A stretch of DNA of 64,000 nt from Anaerobiospirillum sp. NML120448. Its GTDB lineage: Bacteria > Pseudomonadota > Gammaproteobacteria > Enterobacterales > Succinivibrionaceae. Made by a program: the position numbers and the translations under genes. Location: NCBI RefSeq assembly GCF_023050945.1, contig NZ_JALKIM010000014.1, positions 1 through 64,000 of the forward strand, given 5' to 3'. A model generated the notes under the pieces. The model was given only the letters and a program-made list of their open reading frames with translations. It made no database searches and was not told the DNA's origin. This document shows positions 35,641 through 44,551 of the stretch, one piece after another; the stretch's first letter is position 1; each line of letters opens with the position of its first letter.

Positions 35641-36840
35641 ATGAGTGAGCAAATCCTCGATGATAACGCAAAGGTTGCGTCAAGTGAGGATGCAATTTTC
35701 GATGATATCCGTCCATGTAGAGATGATGAGGCTCATCAGGAACTAGCCATCATTGCCAATGATGAGTCATTAGTTAATGGCATCGTAAAACTCCGTTATC
35801 CTAAGCTTTCTAAGTTAATTGGCCCTTTATTAAAGATTAAGGTTCGCTCTTACATTAAAAATGCCGTAGAGCAAATTCATTCTATTGAGCAGTTCCAGCT
35901 ACAAATGGCTAGTGCTGTAAGTAAAATGATGACTAACACTACCGACGGCGTTACCTTTAAGGGCTTTGAGGAGCTTGACCCTTCTAAAGGCTATCTTTTT
36001 ATCTCCAACCATAGAGATATCTCTTTAGATCCATGCTTTATCGATTATGCTTTCCATAGCTATCATCATAAAACAGTACGTATTGCCATTGGTGATAACT
36101 TGCTTAAGATGCCAGCAGCTACTGCGCTAATGCGTCTTAATAAGAGCTTTATTGTAAAGCGCTCTGTTACCCTGCCTCGTGAAAGATTGCGTGAGGTAAA
36201 TCATTTATCTCATTATATTGGTCTTTCTTTACAAGAGGGGCACTCTATTTGGATTGCTCAACGTGAAGGCCGTGCTAAAGATGGCAATGACTGCACCGAA
36301 GAGGCAGTATTAAAGATGCTTAACATGTATGGTCGCAAGCAAGGCAAGAGCTTTGGTGAGTACATGAGCAGTCTTAACATTGTGCCTGTCTCTATTACTT
36401 ATGAGTTTGATCCAGGTGATGTGGCTAAGGCCAATGAGCTTGAGGAGCGTGCTCGTAATAACGGCCATTATAAAAAGGCTGAATTTGAAGACATTAAGAG
36501 CATTATCAAAGGCATTAATGACTATAAAGGTAAAGTTAGCATTGTTGCTGGTAAGCCTATTGAAGGTGGTTTTGAGACCCCAGCTCAGCTAGCTGCCATT
36601 ATTGATAAGTTTATTTATCTTAACTATGAGCTCTACCCAAGCGTTATGTTAGCTGCTTACAAGTTAGGCTTAGTAGATGAGAGCATGATTGCTAATATCT
36701 CTGCTGAGGATAAAGCTAAGTTTGACCAGCGCATGAGTGAGTTTCCAGAGCACTTACACAAACGTATTTTTCAAATGTATGCTTATCCTTATATCAATCA
36801 AAAACGCGCTCAAGAGGGCGAGCTTGATTTAAAGGATTAG
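35641..36840 (+). CDS. PlsC-superfamily glycerolipid acyltransferase-like protein
   Basis: Probably an enzyme moving an acyl chain onto a glycerophosphate-type acceptor at the inner membrane. The core has FISNHRDISLDP, the His-Asp motif region of the superfamily with atypical spacing, followed by MRLNKSFIVKRS and the EGR-type motif IWIAQREGRAKDGND that binds the phosphate of the acceptor. IVPVSITYEFDPG corresponds to the later conserved Pro-containing motif. The protein is 399 residues, longer than PlsC (about 245), with helical flanks. No transmembrane segment is obvious. It could act in phospholipid or another lipid pathway; the substrate is not determined. It is flanked by terminators and stands alone. 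Confidence 0.78.
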   Translation: MSEQILDDNAKVASSEDAIFDDIRPCRDDEAHQELAIIANDESLVNGIVKLRYPKLSKLIGPLLKIKVRSYIKNAVEQIHSIEQFQLQMASAVSKMMTNTTDGVTFKGFEELDPSKGYLFISNHRDISLDPCFIDYAFHSYHHKTVRIAIGDNLLKMPAATALMRLNKSFIVKRSVTLPRERLREVNHLSHYIGLSLQEGHSIWIAQREGRAKDGNDCTEEAVLKMLNMYGRKQGKSFGEYMSSLNIVPVSITYEFDPGDVAKANELEERARNNGHYKKAEFEDIKSIIKGINDYKGKVSIVAGKPIEGGFETPAQLAAIIDKFIYLNYELYPSVMLAAYKLGLVDESMIANISAEDKAKFDQRMSEFPEHLHKRIFQMYAYPYINQKRAQEGELDLKD

Positions 36841-36863
36841 CCTTTTAGTTAAGTTTTATGAAG

Positions 36864-36900
36864 AAAAAGCCATAATCTCATCAGATTATGGCTTTTTTTG
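36864..36900 (+). terminator. Terminator after the acyltransferase gene
   Basis: Perfect arms AAAAGCCATAATCT and AGATTATGGCTTTT, loop CATC, T run of seven. Confidence 0.92.
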
Positions 36901-37214
36901 GGGCTTTAAAAAATTTTTCTTAAATTTTTTTAAAGCTAAAAGAGCTGGTTCAGCCCTTAAAATGAGCCAAAACTAGTTACATATTTATTATTGATATATA
37001 GTGCTTATAAATGGAAAATTGTTAGCCACTGATACTTTCTTAAGCTAAAATAGAGCCCAATTTACAGATATAAAAGATAATTTTGTCTGTATGTTGATGA
37101 TAATTTGTGGCAACTTTACTTTGTGGCATAAGCAATCGCGCTTACTACTTAAACCTAAGTGTTTAAGAATTTCTTTATTTTGCCTGTTTAGATTCTTTTT
37201 TTGGATGACGTTTT
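36901..37214. other. AT-rich spacer
   Basis: Nothing but AT-rich sequence is seen. There are no ORFs with ribosome binding sites, no repeats, and no clear promoter hexamers I would defend. Confidence 0.3.
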
Positions 37215-38027
37215 ATGTCTTCTAATTTTGCTGCTTTGATTACTAGCTCTAAAAGCTATTATCAAAAATTCAAGTTTAACCCTCTTTATAACGAAGATGG
37301 CTCTCCTAGCTATATTCGCGCTAGCTTATTAGCTGTATTTGCTATGAGCTTGATTTTGCACGTCTTATTAAAGCCAAGTGAGGCCTCTTATGACAATCAG
37401 TCCATTAATAATGAACTCAATATTACCCAGGGTAATATGGTAGAGCATAAGAGCTTTGATCCTTTTAATAAGTCTGCTTATAACAAGGCTACAAGTGGCA
37501 CCTTACCAAATGAAGGCTCTTTAAAGTCAGGACAAATTGCCTTTGACCCTAAAGAGGCAGAACCAGTAATTGCCTCTGAGGATCAAGGCTGGTCTATCTT
37601 TGGTTTTGACTCTCAAGAGGCTAAAGAAAATAAGCAATTAGTGGCTAATCGTAAACAAGCCTTAGCTGAGCTAAGTGATGGCGCTGCTTTTTTAAGTTCT
37701 TGTGGCAATATCAATGCAGGTTATATTGGCTGTAAATTCAATTTTTCTAAAAAAGTTAGCCCTTATTATGATAGTAATATTGAGGCTGTAGCTGACGGCT
37801 TTATGATCACCTTAGTGGCTAAGGGTGAGCAGCTAAAAGATGGCTGCGTAAAGTTTGTTGCTAATTCCGAGGGTGTATACCAGGCCTTTGATAGCAATGG
37901 TCTGGAAAGCCAAAAGTGTTTTATGAATTCTGCTATTAATGAGCACATGTTAAGTTTGCATCGAGCTGTGGATGATATCAGAGGCAACGCAGCGCCATCG
38001 GGTGCTAAATTGGTAGCTAATAATTAA
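37215..38027 (+). CDS. Membrane-anchored protein of unknown function
   Basis: A 270-residue protein with a short basic cytoplasmic N-terminus, one hydrophobic segment (ASLLAVFAMSLILHVLL, about residues 36-52) and a polar, probably periplasmic remainder. The middle is low-complexity (Asn, Ser, Gly, Lys). The C-terminal domain (about 150-260) has four Cys (LSSCGNINAGYIGCKF, KDGCVKF, SQKCF), suitable for two disulphides. I recognise no family. Its general plan, one span plus a small Cys-containing domain, resembles the 24788 gene product, but I see no clear sequence match. A terminator follows; it is monocistronic. Confidence 0.72.
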   Translation: MSSNFAALITSSKSYYQKFKFNPLYNEDGSPSYIRASLLAVFAMSLILHVLLKPSEASYDNQSINNELNITQGNMVEHKSFDPFNKSAYNKATSGTLPNEGSLKSGQIAFDPKEAEPVIASEDQGWSIFGFDSQEAKENKQLVANRKQALAELSDGAAFLSSCGNINAGYIGCKFNFSKKVSPYYDSNIEAVADGFMITLVAKGEQLKDGCVKFVANSEGVYQAFDSNGLESQKCFMNSAINEHMLSLHRAVDDIRGNAAPSGAKLVANN

Positions 38028-38031
38028 TTGC

Positions 38032-38060
38032 AAAAAACCCACTTAATTGTGGGTTTTTTC
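38032..38060 (+). terminator. Terminator after the membrane-anchored protein gene
   Basis: Perfect arms AAAAAACCCAC and GTGGGTTTTTT, loop TTAATT. Confidence 0.92.
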
Positions 38061-38256
38061 ATATTAAAAACAGCATAAATAGCGCCTTTATTAAGATTCT
38101 TAGGCTTGGAAAGGTTGCTTAAAAGAGGCTCTTAGCTGACAAACATGATAAGGCTGTTGCAACAGGCTAACTGAAAATTCATAGTGGTGTATAATTGATT
38201 AATTAGCTTATTTAGCCTGAATTAAATTAACTTTTATCCAACAAGGCAGATTGATT

Positions 38257-39108
38257 ATGAAGATTACTAGAAACACTGTAGTTACAGTTTCTTATATTGT
38301 TACTGATGAAAGCGAACAAGTTGTAGGTCGTACCGATCCAAAGCGTCCTGTTGTTGCCTTAGTAGGTCAGGGTTACTTAATTCCAGGCTTAGAGAAGGCC
38401 TTAGAAGGTCACTCTAAGGGTGATGAGTTTGTAACCCACATTGAGGCTAAAGAGGCCTTTGGTGAAATTAATGAGGGTTTAATTCAAACTATTGATCGCG
38501 CATTATTTGGTGATTTCCCTATTCAAGTAGGCAATGCTTTTGAGGCTGATACTTCCTCTGGCCCACGTTTAGTGGTAATTAAAGAAATCAATGACAACAC
38601 TGTAGTAGTTGATGGTAACCACCCATTAGCAGGCAAAGATCTCAACTTTATGGTAGTAGTTGAGGATGTACGTGAGGCTACTGAAGAAGAGTTAGCTCAT
38701 GGTCACGCCCATGTTGACGGCGTATGTCCATCCACTCACCAGTGCGGTTGTGGCGGTCACGGCCATGGTGGTCACGGTTGCTGCGGTGGTCACGGCCACC
38801 ACCACGATGATGAGCATGAGTGCTGCGGCGGCCACGGCCACCACCATCATGACGATGCTGAGGGTGAGGGTGAACACCATTGCTGCTGCGGAGGTCACGG
38901 CCACCACCATCACGACGATGCTGAGGGCGAGGGTGAGCACCATTGCGGTTGCGGCGGTCACGGCCACCACCACCATCACGAGGGTGAGGGCGAGGGTGAG
39001 GGCGAGCATAAGTGCTGCGGCGGCCACGGCCATCACCACGATGGTGAGGGCGAAGGCGCTGGTGAACACAAGTGTGGTTGCGGCGGTCATGGCCATCACC
39101 ACCACTAA
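38257..39108 (+). CDS. slyD: FKBP-type peptidyl-prolyl isomerase SlyD with expanded metal-binding tail
   Basis: A cytoplasmic chaperone-isomerase that in E. coli also delivers nickel to hydrogenase. Residues 1-145 have the SlyD fold: MKITRNTVVTVSYIVTDE, then PGLEKALEGHSKGDEF with the FKBP site and the insert-in-flap domain, then NHPLAGKDLNFMVVV. From about residue 150 there is a tail of about 130 residues with over 40 His and 16 Cys. It is arranged as seven variations on CGGHGHHHH separated by acidic EGEGE spacers. E. coli SlyD is 196 residues with a tail of about 50, so this tail is greatly enlarged. ATG 38257 follows AAGGCAG by about 9 nt; TTG 38251 is an alternative. Confidence 0.95.
   Translation: MKITRNTVVTVSYIVTDESEQVVGRTDPKRPVVALVGQGYLIPGLEKALEGHSKGDEFVTHIEAKEAFGEINEGLIQTIDRALFGDFPIQVGNAFEADTSSGPRLVVIKEINDNTVVVDGNHPLAGKDLNFMVVVEDVREATEEELAHGHAHVDGVCPSTHQCGCGGHGHGGHGCCGGHGHHHDDEHECCGGHGHHHHDDAEGEGEHHCCCGGHGHHHHDDAEGEGEHHCGCGGHGHHHHHEGEGEGEGEHKCCGGHGHHHDGEGEGAGEHKCGCGGHGHHHH
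38746..39105 (+). repeat. DNA repeat encoding the SlyD metal-binding tail
   Basis: Seven degenerate units containing GGCCACCACCA or close variants, each about 40-70 nt, separated by GAGGGTGAGGG-type spacers. The pure in-frame expansion creates long spurious ORFs on both strands, which are not genes. Confidence 0.85.
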
Positions 39109-39183
39109 AATGCGCTTTATTCGCTAATTTTTTGGTAAACTATGCGCCGTGCTCACAGCAGGGCGATGTTTAAGCCATTTAAC

Positions 39184-39226
39184 GGCCCTCTTGGTATGAG
39201 CATATCAAGAGGGCTGTGCTTTTTAG
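39184..39226 (+). terminator. Hairpin between slyD and thiI
   Basis: Arms GCCCTCTTG and CAAGAGGGC, 12-nt loop, then TGTGCTTTTT. The T run is displaced by a few nucleotides, so it may be a terminator of slyD or a thiI leader stem. Confidence 0.6.
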
Positions 39227-39274
39227 GTTGATCATGCGCTCTTACTTTTCTTAAGTAATATTAGGGTTTTTTTA

Positions 39275-40735
39275 ATGAAGTTCATTCTCCGCCTGTTTCC
39301 TGAGATCTCAATTAAAAGTCGTCCTGTACGCAATAGATTGATTAAGGTCTTAACACAGAATTTAATGAATGTGGCAGCCAATCATGATTTTGTTATCAAG
39401 GTGCAGCCACAATGGGATAAGTTAATTGTTAGTGTAGGTGAGGATGACTCAGATAAGACCCGCACTATGGCAGTTCGTGAGCTCTCTCGTATCCCTGGTA
39501 TTCATTCTTTTTTAGAGGTTAAAGAGTTTAACTTTGAAAAGTTTGAAGATATATTTGAGGTAGCAGGCCCTATCTATGGCCCTTTACTTGAGGGTAAGAC
39601 CTTTGCGCTGCGAGTACGCCGTCGTGGTAATCACTCTTTTACCTCCCAAGAGGCTGAGCGTATGATTGGCGGTATGTTTAAGGCTCACTATCCTAATAAT
39701 GGTGTGTCTTTAAACAATCCTGATATTACTATTAATCTTGAGATTGAGCAGGACAAGGCCTTTGTTATTACTAATAAGTATCAAGGTTTAGGTGGTTATC
39801 CTGTTGGTTCTCAAGGTGCAGCTTTAACCTTGATCTCTGGTGGCTTTGATAGTGGTGTATCTACTTATAAAGCCATTCACCGTGGTATGAAGGTGCATTA
39901 CATCTTCTTTAATATGGGTGGCACTGCCCATGAGATTGGTGTAAAGCAAGAGTCCTATTTTATCTGGGATCGTTTTGCTTCTTCTCACAAGGTAAAGTTC
40001 ATTACTATTCCTTTTGAAAAGATTGTGGGTCAAATCTTAGAGCGTACTCATCATGGTGTACGTGGCGTAATCTTAAAGCGCATGATGGTAAGAGTAGCCT
40101 CTAAGGTAGCAAGTAGACTTAATGCTGAGGCCTTAATTACAGGTGAAGCTGTAGGTCAGGTTTCTAGCCAAACTCTTACTAACTTAAATCATATCGATAA
40201 TGTCTCTGAGTGCATTGTGCTTCGTCCTTTAGCTATGGAGGATAAGCAGGATATTGTTGATAAGGCTTGGGAAATTGGCACTGCAGGTTTTGCTGAGAGC
40301 ATGCCTGAGTATTGTGGTGTAATTTCTGACCATCCTAACGTTTGCCCATCTTCTTCTTTTGTAGAGGAAGAAGAGGCTAAGATGGATGCTAATTTGGTAG
40401 AGGATGCCATTGAGCGTGCTAGCCATTTAGATATTAAGGCCATTCCAGAGAACACAAGCAAGCTTGAGGTTGAAGTTGAGACTGTAAGTGAGCTTAATTT
40501 TGGCGATGTGATCTTAGATGTACGTTCTCCAGATGATGCGCTTAAAGCTCCTTTAAAGGATGACAATCATACTGTGATTGAATTGCCTTTCTATAAGGTA
40601 GCCTCTGAGTTTGATAAGCTTGATGAAATTAAGACTTATGCTCTTTATTGTGATCAGGGCGTAATGAGCTTAATGCAGGCTCGTGAGCTTAAGGAAAAAG
40701 GCCATCATAATGTTAAGGTTTATCGTCCTAAGTAA
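39275..40735 (+). CDS. thiI: tRNA 4-thiouridine synthase / thiamine sulphur carrier enzyme ThiI
   Basis: It adenylates U8 of tRNA and transfers sulphur to make s4U. In enterobacteria it also feeds sulphur to ThiS for thiamine. The 486 residues (E. coli 482) have a THUMP domain (about 60-170), the PP-loop pyrophosphatase domain with LISGGFDSGVSTY, and a C-terminal rhodanese domain. That domain has the persulphide Cys in ALYCDQGVMS; the partner Cys is in PEYCGVIS. All three catalytic elements of the long, gammaproteobacterial form are therefore intact. No TPP riboswitch was seen upstream. It has its own 166-nt upstream region after slyD. Confidence 0.97.
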   Translation: MKFILRLFPEISIKSRPVRNRLIKVLTQNLMNVAANHDFVIKVQPQWDKLIVSVGEDDSDKTRTMAVRELSRIPGIHSFLEVKEFNFEKFEDIFEVAGPIYGPLLEGKTFALRVRRRGNHSFTSQEAERMIGGMFKAHYPNNGVSLNNPDITINLEIEQDKAFVITNKYQGLGGYPVGSQGAALTLISGGFDSGVSTYKAIHRGMKVHYIFFNMGGTAHEIGVKQESYFIWDRFASSHKVKFITIPFEKIVGQILERTHHGVRGVILKRMMVRVASKVASRLNAEALITGEAVGQVSSQTLTNLNHIDNVSECIVLRPLAMEDKQDIVDKAWEIGTAGFAESMPEYCGVISDHPNVCPSSSFVEEEEAKMDANLVEDAIERASHLDIKAIPENTSKLEVEVETVSELNFGDVILDVRSPDDALKAPLKDDNHTVIELPFYKVASEFDKLDEIKTYALYCDQGVMSLMQARELKEKGHHNVKVYRPK

Positions 40736-40987
40736 GATTAAAGCTTGCTAAGATATTAATAAGTAGGTTGTGGTTTCTTTGGTAAAAGGAAGGCACAACC
40801 TATTTTTTTATCATTTAAATTAATAAATGTGCTTTTTTAGGGCATTTATGTGTTTTTGTGATAATTGCGTTAATAATAAAGGGGCAAAATGATTTATCTT
40901 ATTAAGCTTAAGTTTTAAGCTTAAGCATAGTGATACTATTTGGTAGGCAAGACTAATAATAGTTTAAGGCAAAGATAGGATAAGGTA

Positions 40988-41836
40988 ATGCAAAACATTG
41001 TTCTTAATAACAATGTAAAAATGCCTGTTTTAGGATTTGGCGTTTTTCAACTATATGATGCCCATGAGTGCTATCAGGCAGTAGCCAATGCTTTAGGGGT
41101 TGGTTATCGACTGATTGATACTGCTCAGGCCTATAACAATGAAGTTGAGGTTGGTAAAGCAATCAAGGATTCATCAGTACCTCGTGATGAGATCTTTTTA
41201 ACTTCAAAGATTTGGGTATCAAATTCTGGCTATGAAAAAGCCATGGCATCTTTAGAGCTGTCCTTGCAGCGTTTAGGCACAGATTATATTGATCTTATGC
41301 TTATCCATCAGCCTTTTGGTGACTATTATGGCTCTTATAGAGCGCTACAGGATGCTTTAGCCCAAGGTAAGTGCCGTGCTATTGGTGTTTCCAATTTCTA
41401 TGCAGATCGCTTAGTTGATCTGTGTAATTTTGTTGATATCAAGCCGCAAGTTAATCAAATGGAAACCCATGTATTCCAGCAGCAAAGTGCTTTGCGTCCT
41501 TATTTAGATAAGTTTAAGGTGCAATTGGAATCTTGGGGACCATTTGCTGAGGGCAAGAATAACTTCTTTAAGAATCCTGTATTGTTAAGGATAGCAGCTC
41601 GTAAAGATAGAAGTGTTGCTCAAATTGCTTTACGCTTTTTAATTCAAAATGGCATCATTGCTATTCCAAAGTCCTCTCATGTAGAGCGTATGGAGGAAAA
41701 TTTCGATATTTTTGATTTTGAGCTTACTCAGTCTGAAATGAATTTGATTCGTAGTCTAGATACTAAACGCAGTGTCTTTTGCGATCATCAAGATCCTGAA
41801 TTTGTTCAAGCTTTAGCCGATATTGTCCTTAAATAG
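40988..41836 (+). CDS. Aldo/keto reductase
   Basis: A cytoplasmic NADPH-dependent carbonyl reductase of the AKR superfamily, 282 residues, TIM-barrel fold. The catalytic tetrad is visible: Asp in LIDTAQAY, Tyr in the same motif, Lys in FLTSKIW, His in LMLIHQPFG. The cofactor site IPKSSHVERMEENFDIFDF is near the C-terminus. It resembles DkgA-type 2,5-diketo-gluconate/methylglyoxal reductases, but substrate cannot be set from sequence. The ribosome binding site is AGGATAAGG. It stands between thiI and lolC with no shared operon evident. Confidence 0.92.
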   Translation: MQNIVLNNNVKMPVLGFGVFQLYDAHECYQAVANALGVGYRLIDTAQAYNNEVEVGKAIKDSSVPRDEIFLTSKIWVSNSGYEKAMASLELSLQRLGTDYIDLMLIHQPFGDYYGSYRALQDALAQGKCRAIGVSNFYADRLVDLCNFVDIKPQVNQMETHVFQQQSALRPYLDKFKVQLESWGPFAEGKNNFFKNPVLLRIAARKDRSVAQIALRFLIQNGIIAIPKSSHVERMEENFDIFDFELTQSEMNLIRSLDTKRSVFCDHQDPEFVQALADIVLK

Positions 41837-41957
41837 GAATCGTTTGCATATTTGTTGGCAAATAAGCAATCAAAGATATAGAATAAAGCATCTTTTCTAT
41901 CTAAAACGATTTTATTTTTTTAGTTTAACCATACCTGATCAATAGGATGTGCAGAGC

Positions 41958-43250
41958 ATGCTCAATCAATCAGTGCTCTTTATTGCTTTACGCTACATCA
42001 AAGGCTCAAAAAAACAGCGCTTTGCAACTTTTGTTGCTACCTTAGCGACATTGGGCATTGCTATAGGTGTATGTGCCTTAGTTGTAGTTAGTTCTATTAT
42101 GCAGGGCTTACAAGAGCGACTTAAAGAAAATATTTTAAGTGACTGTCCACATGTAGTTGTTAAGGCCAAAGCCTCAGATATCCCATTTTTGCTTAACATT
42201 AAGCATGTTAATGCCCTTGTTCCTTTTGTTGAGGGACAAGCTATGATTCAATATGGTTCTAACATTTCTATGGTGACGCTTCAGGCTAATCAAACTGACT
42301 CTTTGTACGTCAGCCATCGCTATGCTAGCACTATAGGATTGACTACTCATAGAAGCTCTCAAACTAATAAAGATGACAATATTTTAGACTTGCAATATTG
42401 CATTAAGATGCCTCATGTTGATAAGGCTGGTTACTCCTATGGATCGCAATTTAATTTAACCAAAGGACGTTATGAGCTAGCTCTCAACTATACTAATTTT
42501 ATGAGCTTTAATATGGATGGCACTAATAGTGACAATAAAGTTCGTCTTATTAGTACCCAAAATGCTCGTTATACTCCTTTTGGCCTTACTCCTATCCAAA
42601 GAAACTTTAAAGTGGTTGATGTGATTGAGAGTATTGATAAGTCCAATGCGCCTATTGTAGTTGGCGAATATGATGATGTACGGAAGTTCTTTAGAATTAG
42701 TCATGAAGATACTTACTTCCGCCTGTTCTTATGCGATCCTTTTGCAGTAGATGAAGTAGCTGAAATTCTGGCAACTAAATTTGAATTTACAGATTGGCGC
42801 TCTCGTTATGGTGACTTTTTTAAGGCTGTAGGATTAGAAAAGGTTAGCATGACTATCATGCTGTGTTTAATAGTATTGGTAGCAGCTTTTAATATTCTTT
42901 CTTCTTTAACTATGGTAGTAAGTTCTAGAGTTAGCGAAATTGCTATTTTAAAAACTTTAGGCATGAATAATATCAGCTTGTTAAATGTGTTCTTGTTAGT
43001 AGGCATGTCAGCAAGCTTTATAGGTTCTTTAATCGGTCTATTATTAGGTGTGCCTTTAGCGTTTAATGCCCAAGCTATTCTTAATGTGTTAGGCATTAGT
43101 ATTATGCAAGGTGAGTTACCTGTAATTATTGATTTTGATAATATCCTTGCTATTGTAGTTATGTGTTGGCTGGTGGCTTTATTATGCACGCTCTATCCTG
43201 CTTATTATGCTAGCAAGTCAGATCCAACTAAGCATTTAGCAAGCTCATAA
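41958..43250 (+). CDS. lolC: Lipoprotein-releasing ABC permease LolC
   Basis: An inner-membrane subunit of LolCDE, which extracts outer-membrane lipoproteins and hands them to LolA. The product has 430 residues. The first span follows LFIALRYIKGSKKQRF and contains LGIAIGVCALVVVSSIMQG, then a large periplasmic domain (about 45-275) and three C-terminal spans with the coupling region EIAILKTLGMNN. ATG 41958 gives the MLNQSVLFIALRY start like E. coli LolC and has AGGA 10 nt upstream. The GTG at 41949 is too close. LolC and LolE are hard to separate; the order suggests this one is LolC. It sits 33 nt before lolD. Confidence 0.9.
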   Translation: MLNQSVLFIALRYIKGSKKQRFATFVATLATLGIAIGVCALVVVSSIMQGLQERLKENILSDCPHVVVKAKASDIPFLLNIKHVNALVPFVEGQAMIQYGSNISMVTLQANQTDSLYVSHRYASTIGLTTHRSSQTNKDDNILDLQYCIKMPHVDKAGYSYGSQFNLTKGRYELALNYTNFMSFNMDGTNSDNKVRLISTQNARYTPFGLTPIQRNFKVVDVIESIDKSNAPIVVGEYDDVRKFFRISHEDTYFRLFLCDPFAVDEVAEILATKFEFTDWRSRYGDFFKAVGLEKVSMTIMLCLIVLVAAFNILSSLTMVVSSRVSEIAILKTLGMNNISLLNVFLLVGMSASFIGSLIGLLLGVPLAFNAQAILNVLGISIMQGELPVIIDFDNILAIVVMCWLVALLCTLYPAYYASKSDPTKHLASS

Positions 43251-43283
43251 ATAATTTTTTGTATCCTTTAAGATGATGGCAAT

Positions 43284-44516
43284 ATGCATAAGATTTTATT
43301 AAAAGGCCGTTTTATAGAACACTCTTATAGCGAGGGTTCCATCAAGACCCCTGTATTAAAAGGGGTTAATTTGGATATTGAAGCATCCAAAATGACTGCC
43401 ATTGTGGGTAAATCAGGTTCAGGTAAAAGTACCTTATTGCATATTTTGGGCACTTTAGATACTCCAGATAAAGGAGAGATCTATTTTCAAAATACCAATA
43501 TTTTAACTTTGAGCCCTAAAGAAAAAGCCATTTTTAGAAACCGTCATTTAGGCTTTGTCTATCAATTCCATCATTTATTAGGTGATTTTAGTGCTCTAGA
43601 AAATATTATGATGCCGCTGCTGATTGATAAGGTGAGCACTTCATTAGCACAAAACCGTGCTTATAATTTGTTAGAGCGAGTGGGCCTAAAGGATTTAGCT
43701 CATAAGCTACCAAGTGAAATGTCTGGCGGTGAAAGACAGCGTGTAGCTATTGCTCGTGCCTTGGCTTACTCTCCAGAGCTAATTTTAGCTGATGAGCCTA
43801 CAGGTAATTTAGATGAATACAATGCCAATATGGTATTTGATTTATTTAGAGAGCTGGTACATGACGAAAGCTCAGCTGTGGTGATGGTAACTCATGATAA
43901 TGCTCTTGCATCACGTTGTGACAATATTTACTCCATGACTAATGGCATTATCGAAAACGGCACTTTTGACGAATCGCTAAGTGAGGAATTTGCAGGCAGC
44001 AGTATTAATTTAAATCCTGAGGCTAAGGGTATTTCTCATGACAAAATGATTAGGCCACGAGCTAAGAATCTTAATGCAGCATCGCAATTACATGAGTCTT
44101 ATCAAAAAGAAAGTGATAATTTTGCAACTGTCACCTTCTGTGCTCAAGAGGTGACTAAAAATGACTCTAATCAAGATCACGCAGAGCTTTATAGCTCTAC
44201 TGTAGGTAGTTACCGTATTAATAAAGAAGAGTCCAATCGTGTTGGCTCTCAATATCTTGATGCTACTTTAGCTGAGGTTTCCAGAAGCCATAAGGTCTAT
44301 GCTAATCATGAGTCCCATGATGGTCTCGAAGGCCATCATGGCCATGATGGCCCTAATGACCATGAGAGCCATAATGGATCTGAGGCTTTAGGGCAGAGTA
44401 ATGGTCAGGCACAAGATTTAAACCTAGCTAAAGATTCTAAGGGCGATAAAGAGTTGCCTGCTGACTATAGTGGCACTAGTGAGTGTAAAGTAGTTTTCTT
44501 TGACAATAAAAAATAA
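43284..44516 (+). CDS. lolD: Lipoprotein-releasing ABC ATPase LolD with long C-terminal extension
   Basis: The ATPase that powers LolCDE. Residues 1-228 match the 233-residue E. coli LolD: Walker A IVGKSGSGKSTLLH, Q-loop region FVYQFHHLLGDFSALEN, signature MSGGERQRVAIARAL, Walker B LILADEPTGNLD and the switch His in MVTHDNALASRC. After that comes an unusual tail of about 180 residues without homology I recognise. It is rich in Ser, Asn, Asp and His (for example NHESHDGLEGHHGHDG) and ends VVFFDNKK. The frame is uninterrupted and lolE follows 36 nt later, so the tail is probably real. The ribosome binding site is weak. Confidence 0.92.
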   Translation: MHKILLKGRFIEHSYSEGSIKTPVLKGVNLDIEASKMTAIVGKSGSGKSTLLHILGTLDTPDKGEIYFQNTNILTLSPKEKAIFRNRHLGFVYQFHHLLGDFSALENIMMPLLIDKVSTSLAQNRAYNLLERVGLKDLAHKLPSEMSGGERQRVAIARALAYSPELILADEPTGNLDEYNANMVFDLFRELVHDESSAVVMVTHDNALASRCDNIYSMTNGIIENGTFDESLSEEFAGSSINLNPEAKGISHDKMIRPRAKNLNAASQLHESYQKESDNFATVTFCAQEVTKNDSNQDHAELYSSTVGSYRINKEESNRVGSQYLDATLAEVSRSHKVYANHESHDGLEGHHGHDGPNDHESHNGSEALGQSNGQAQDLNLAKDSKGDKELPADYSGTSECKVVFFDNKK

Positions 44517-44551
44517 GCCGACTACACAGAGCATTAAGTGCGGAGGTGCTT

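Noticed and set aside
38692-39127. Long extra frames on both strands over the slyD tail
   Set aside because: They are caused by the GC-rich in-frame repeat of the SlyD tail and give only repetitive Ala/Thr/Met/Val strings.
39109-39274. TPP riboswitch before thiI
   Set aside because: The conserved CUGAGA and related core are absent; only one hairpin is visible.
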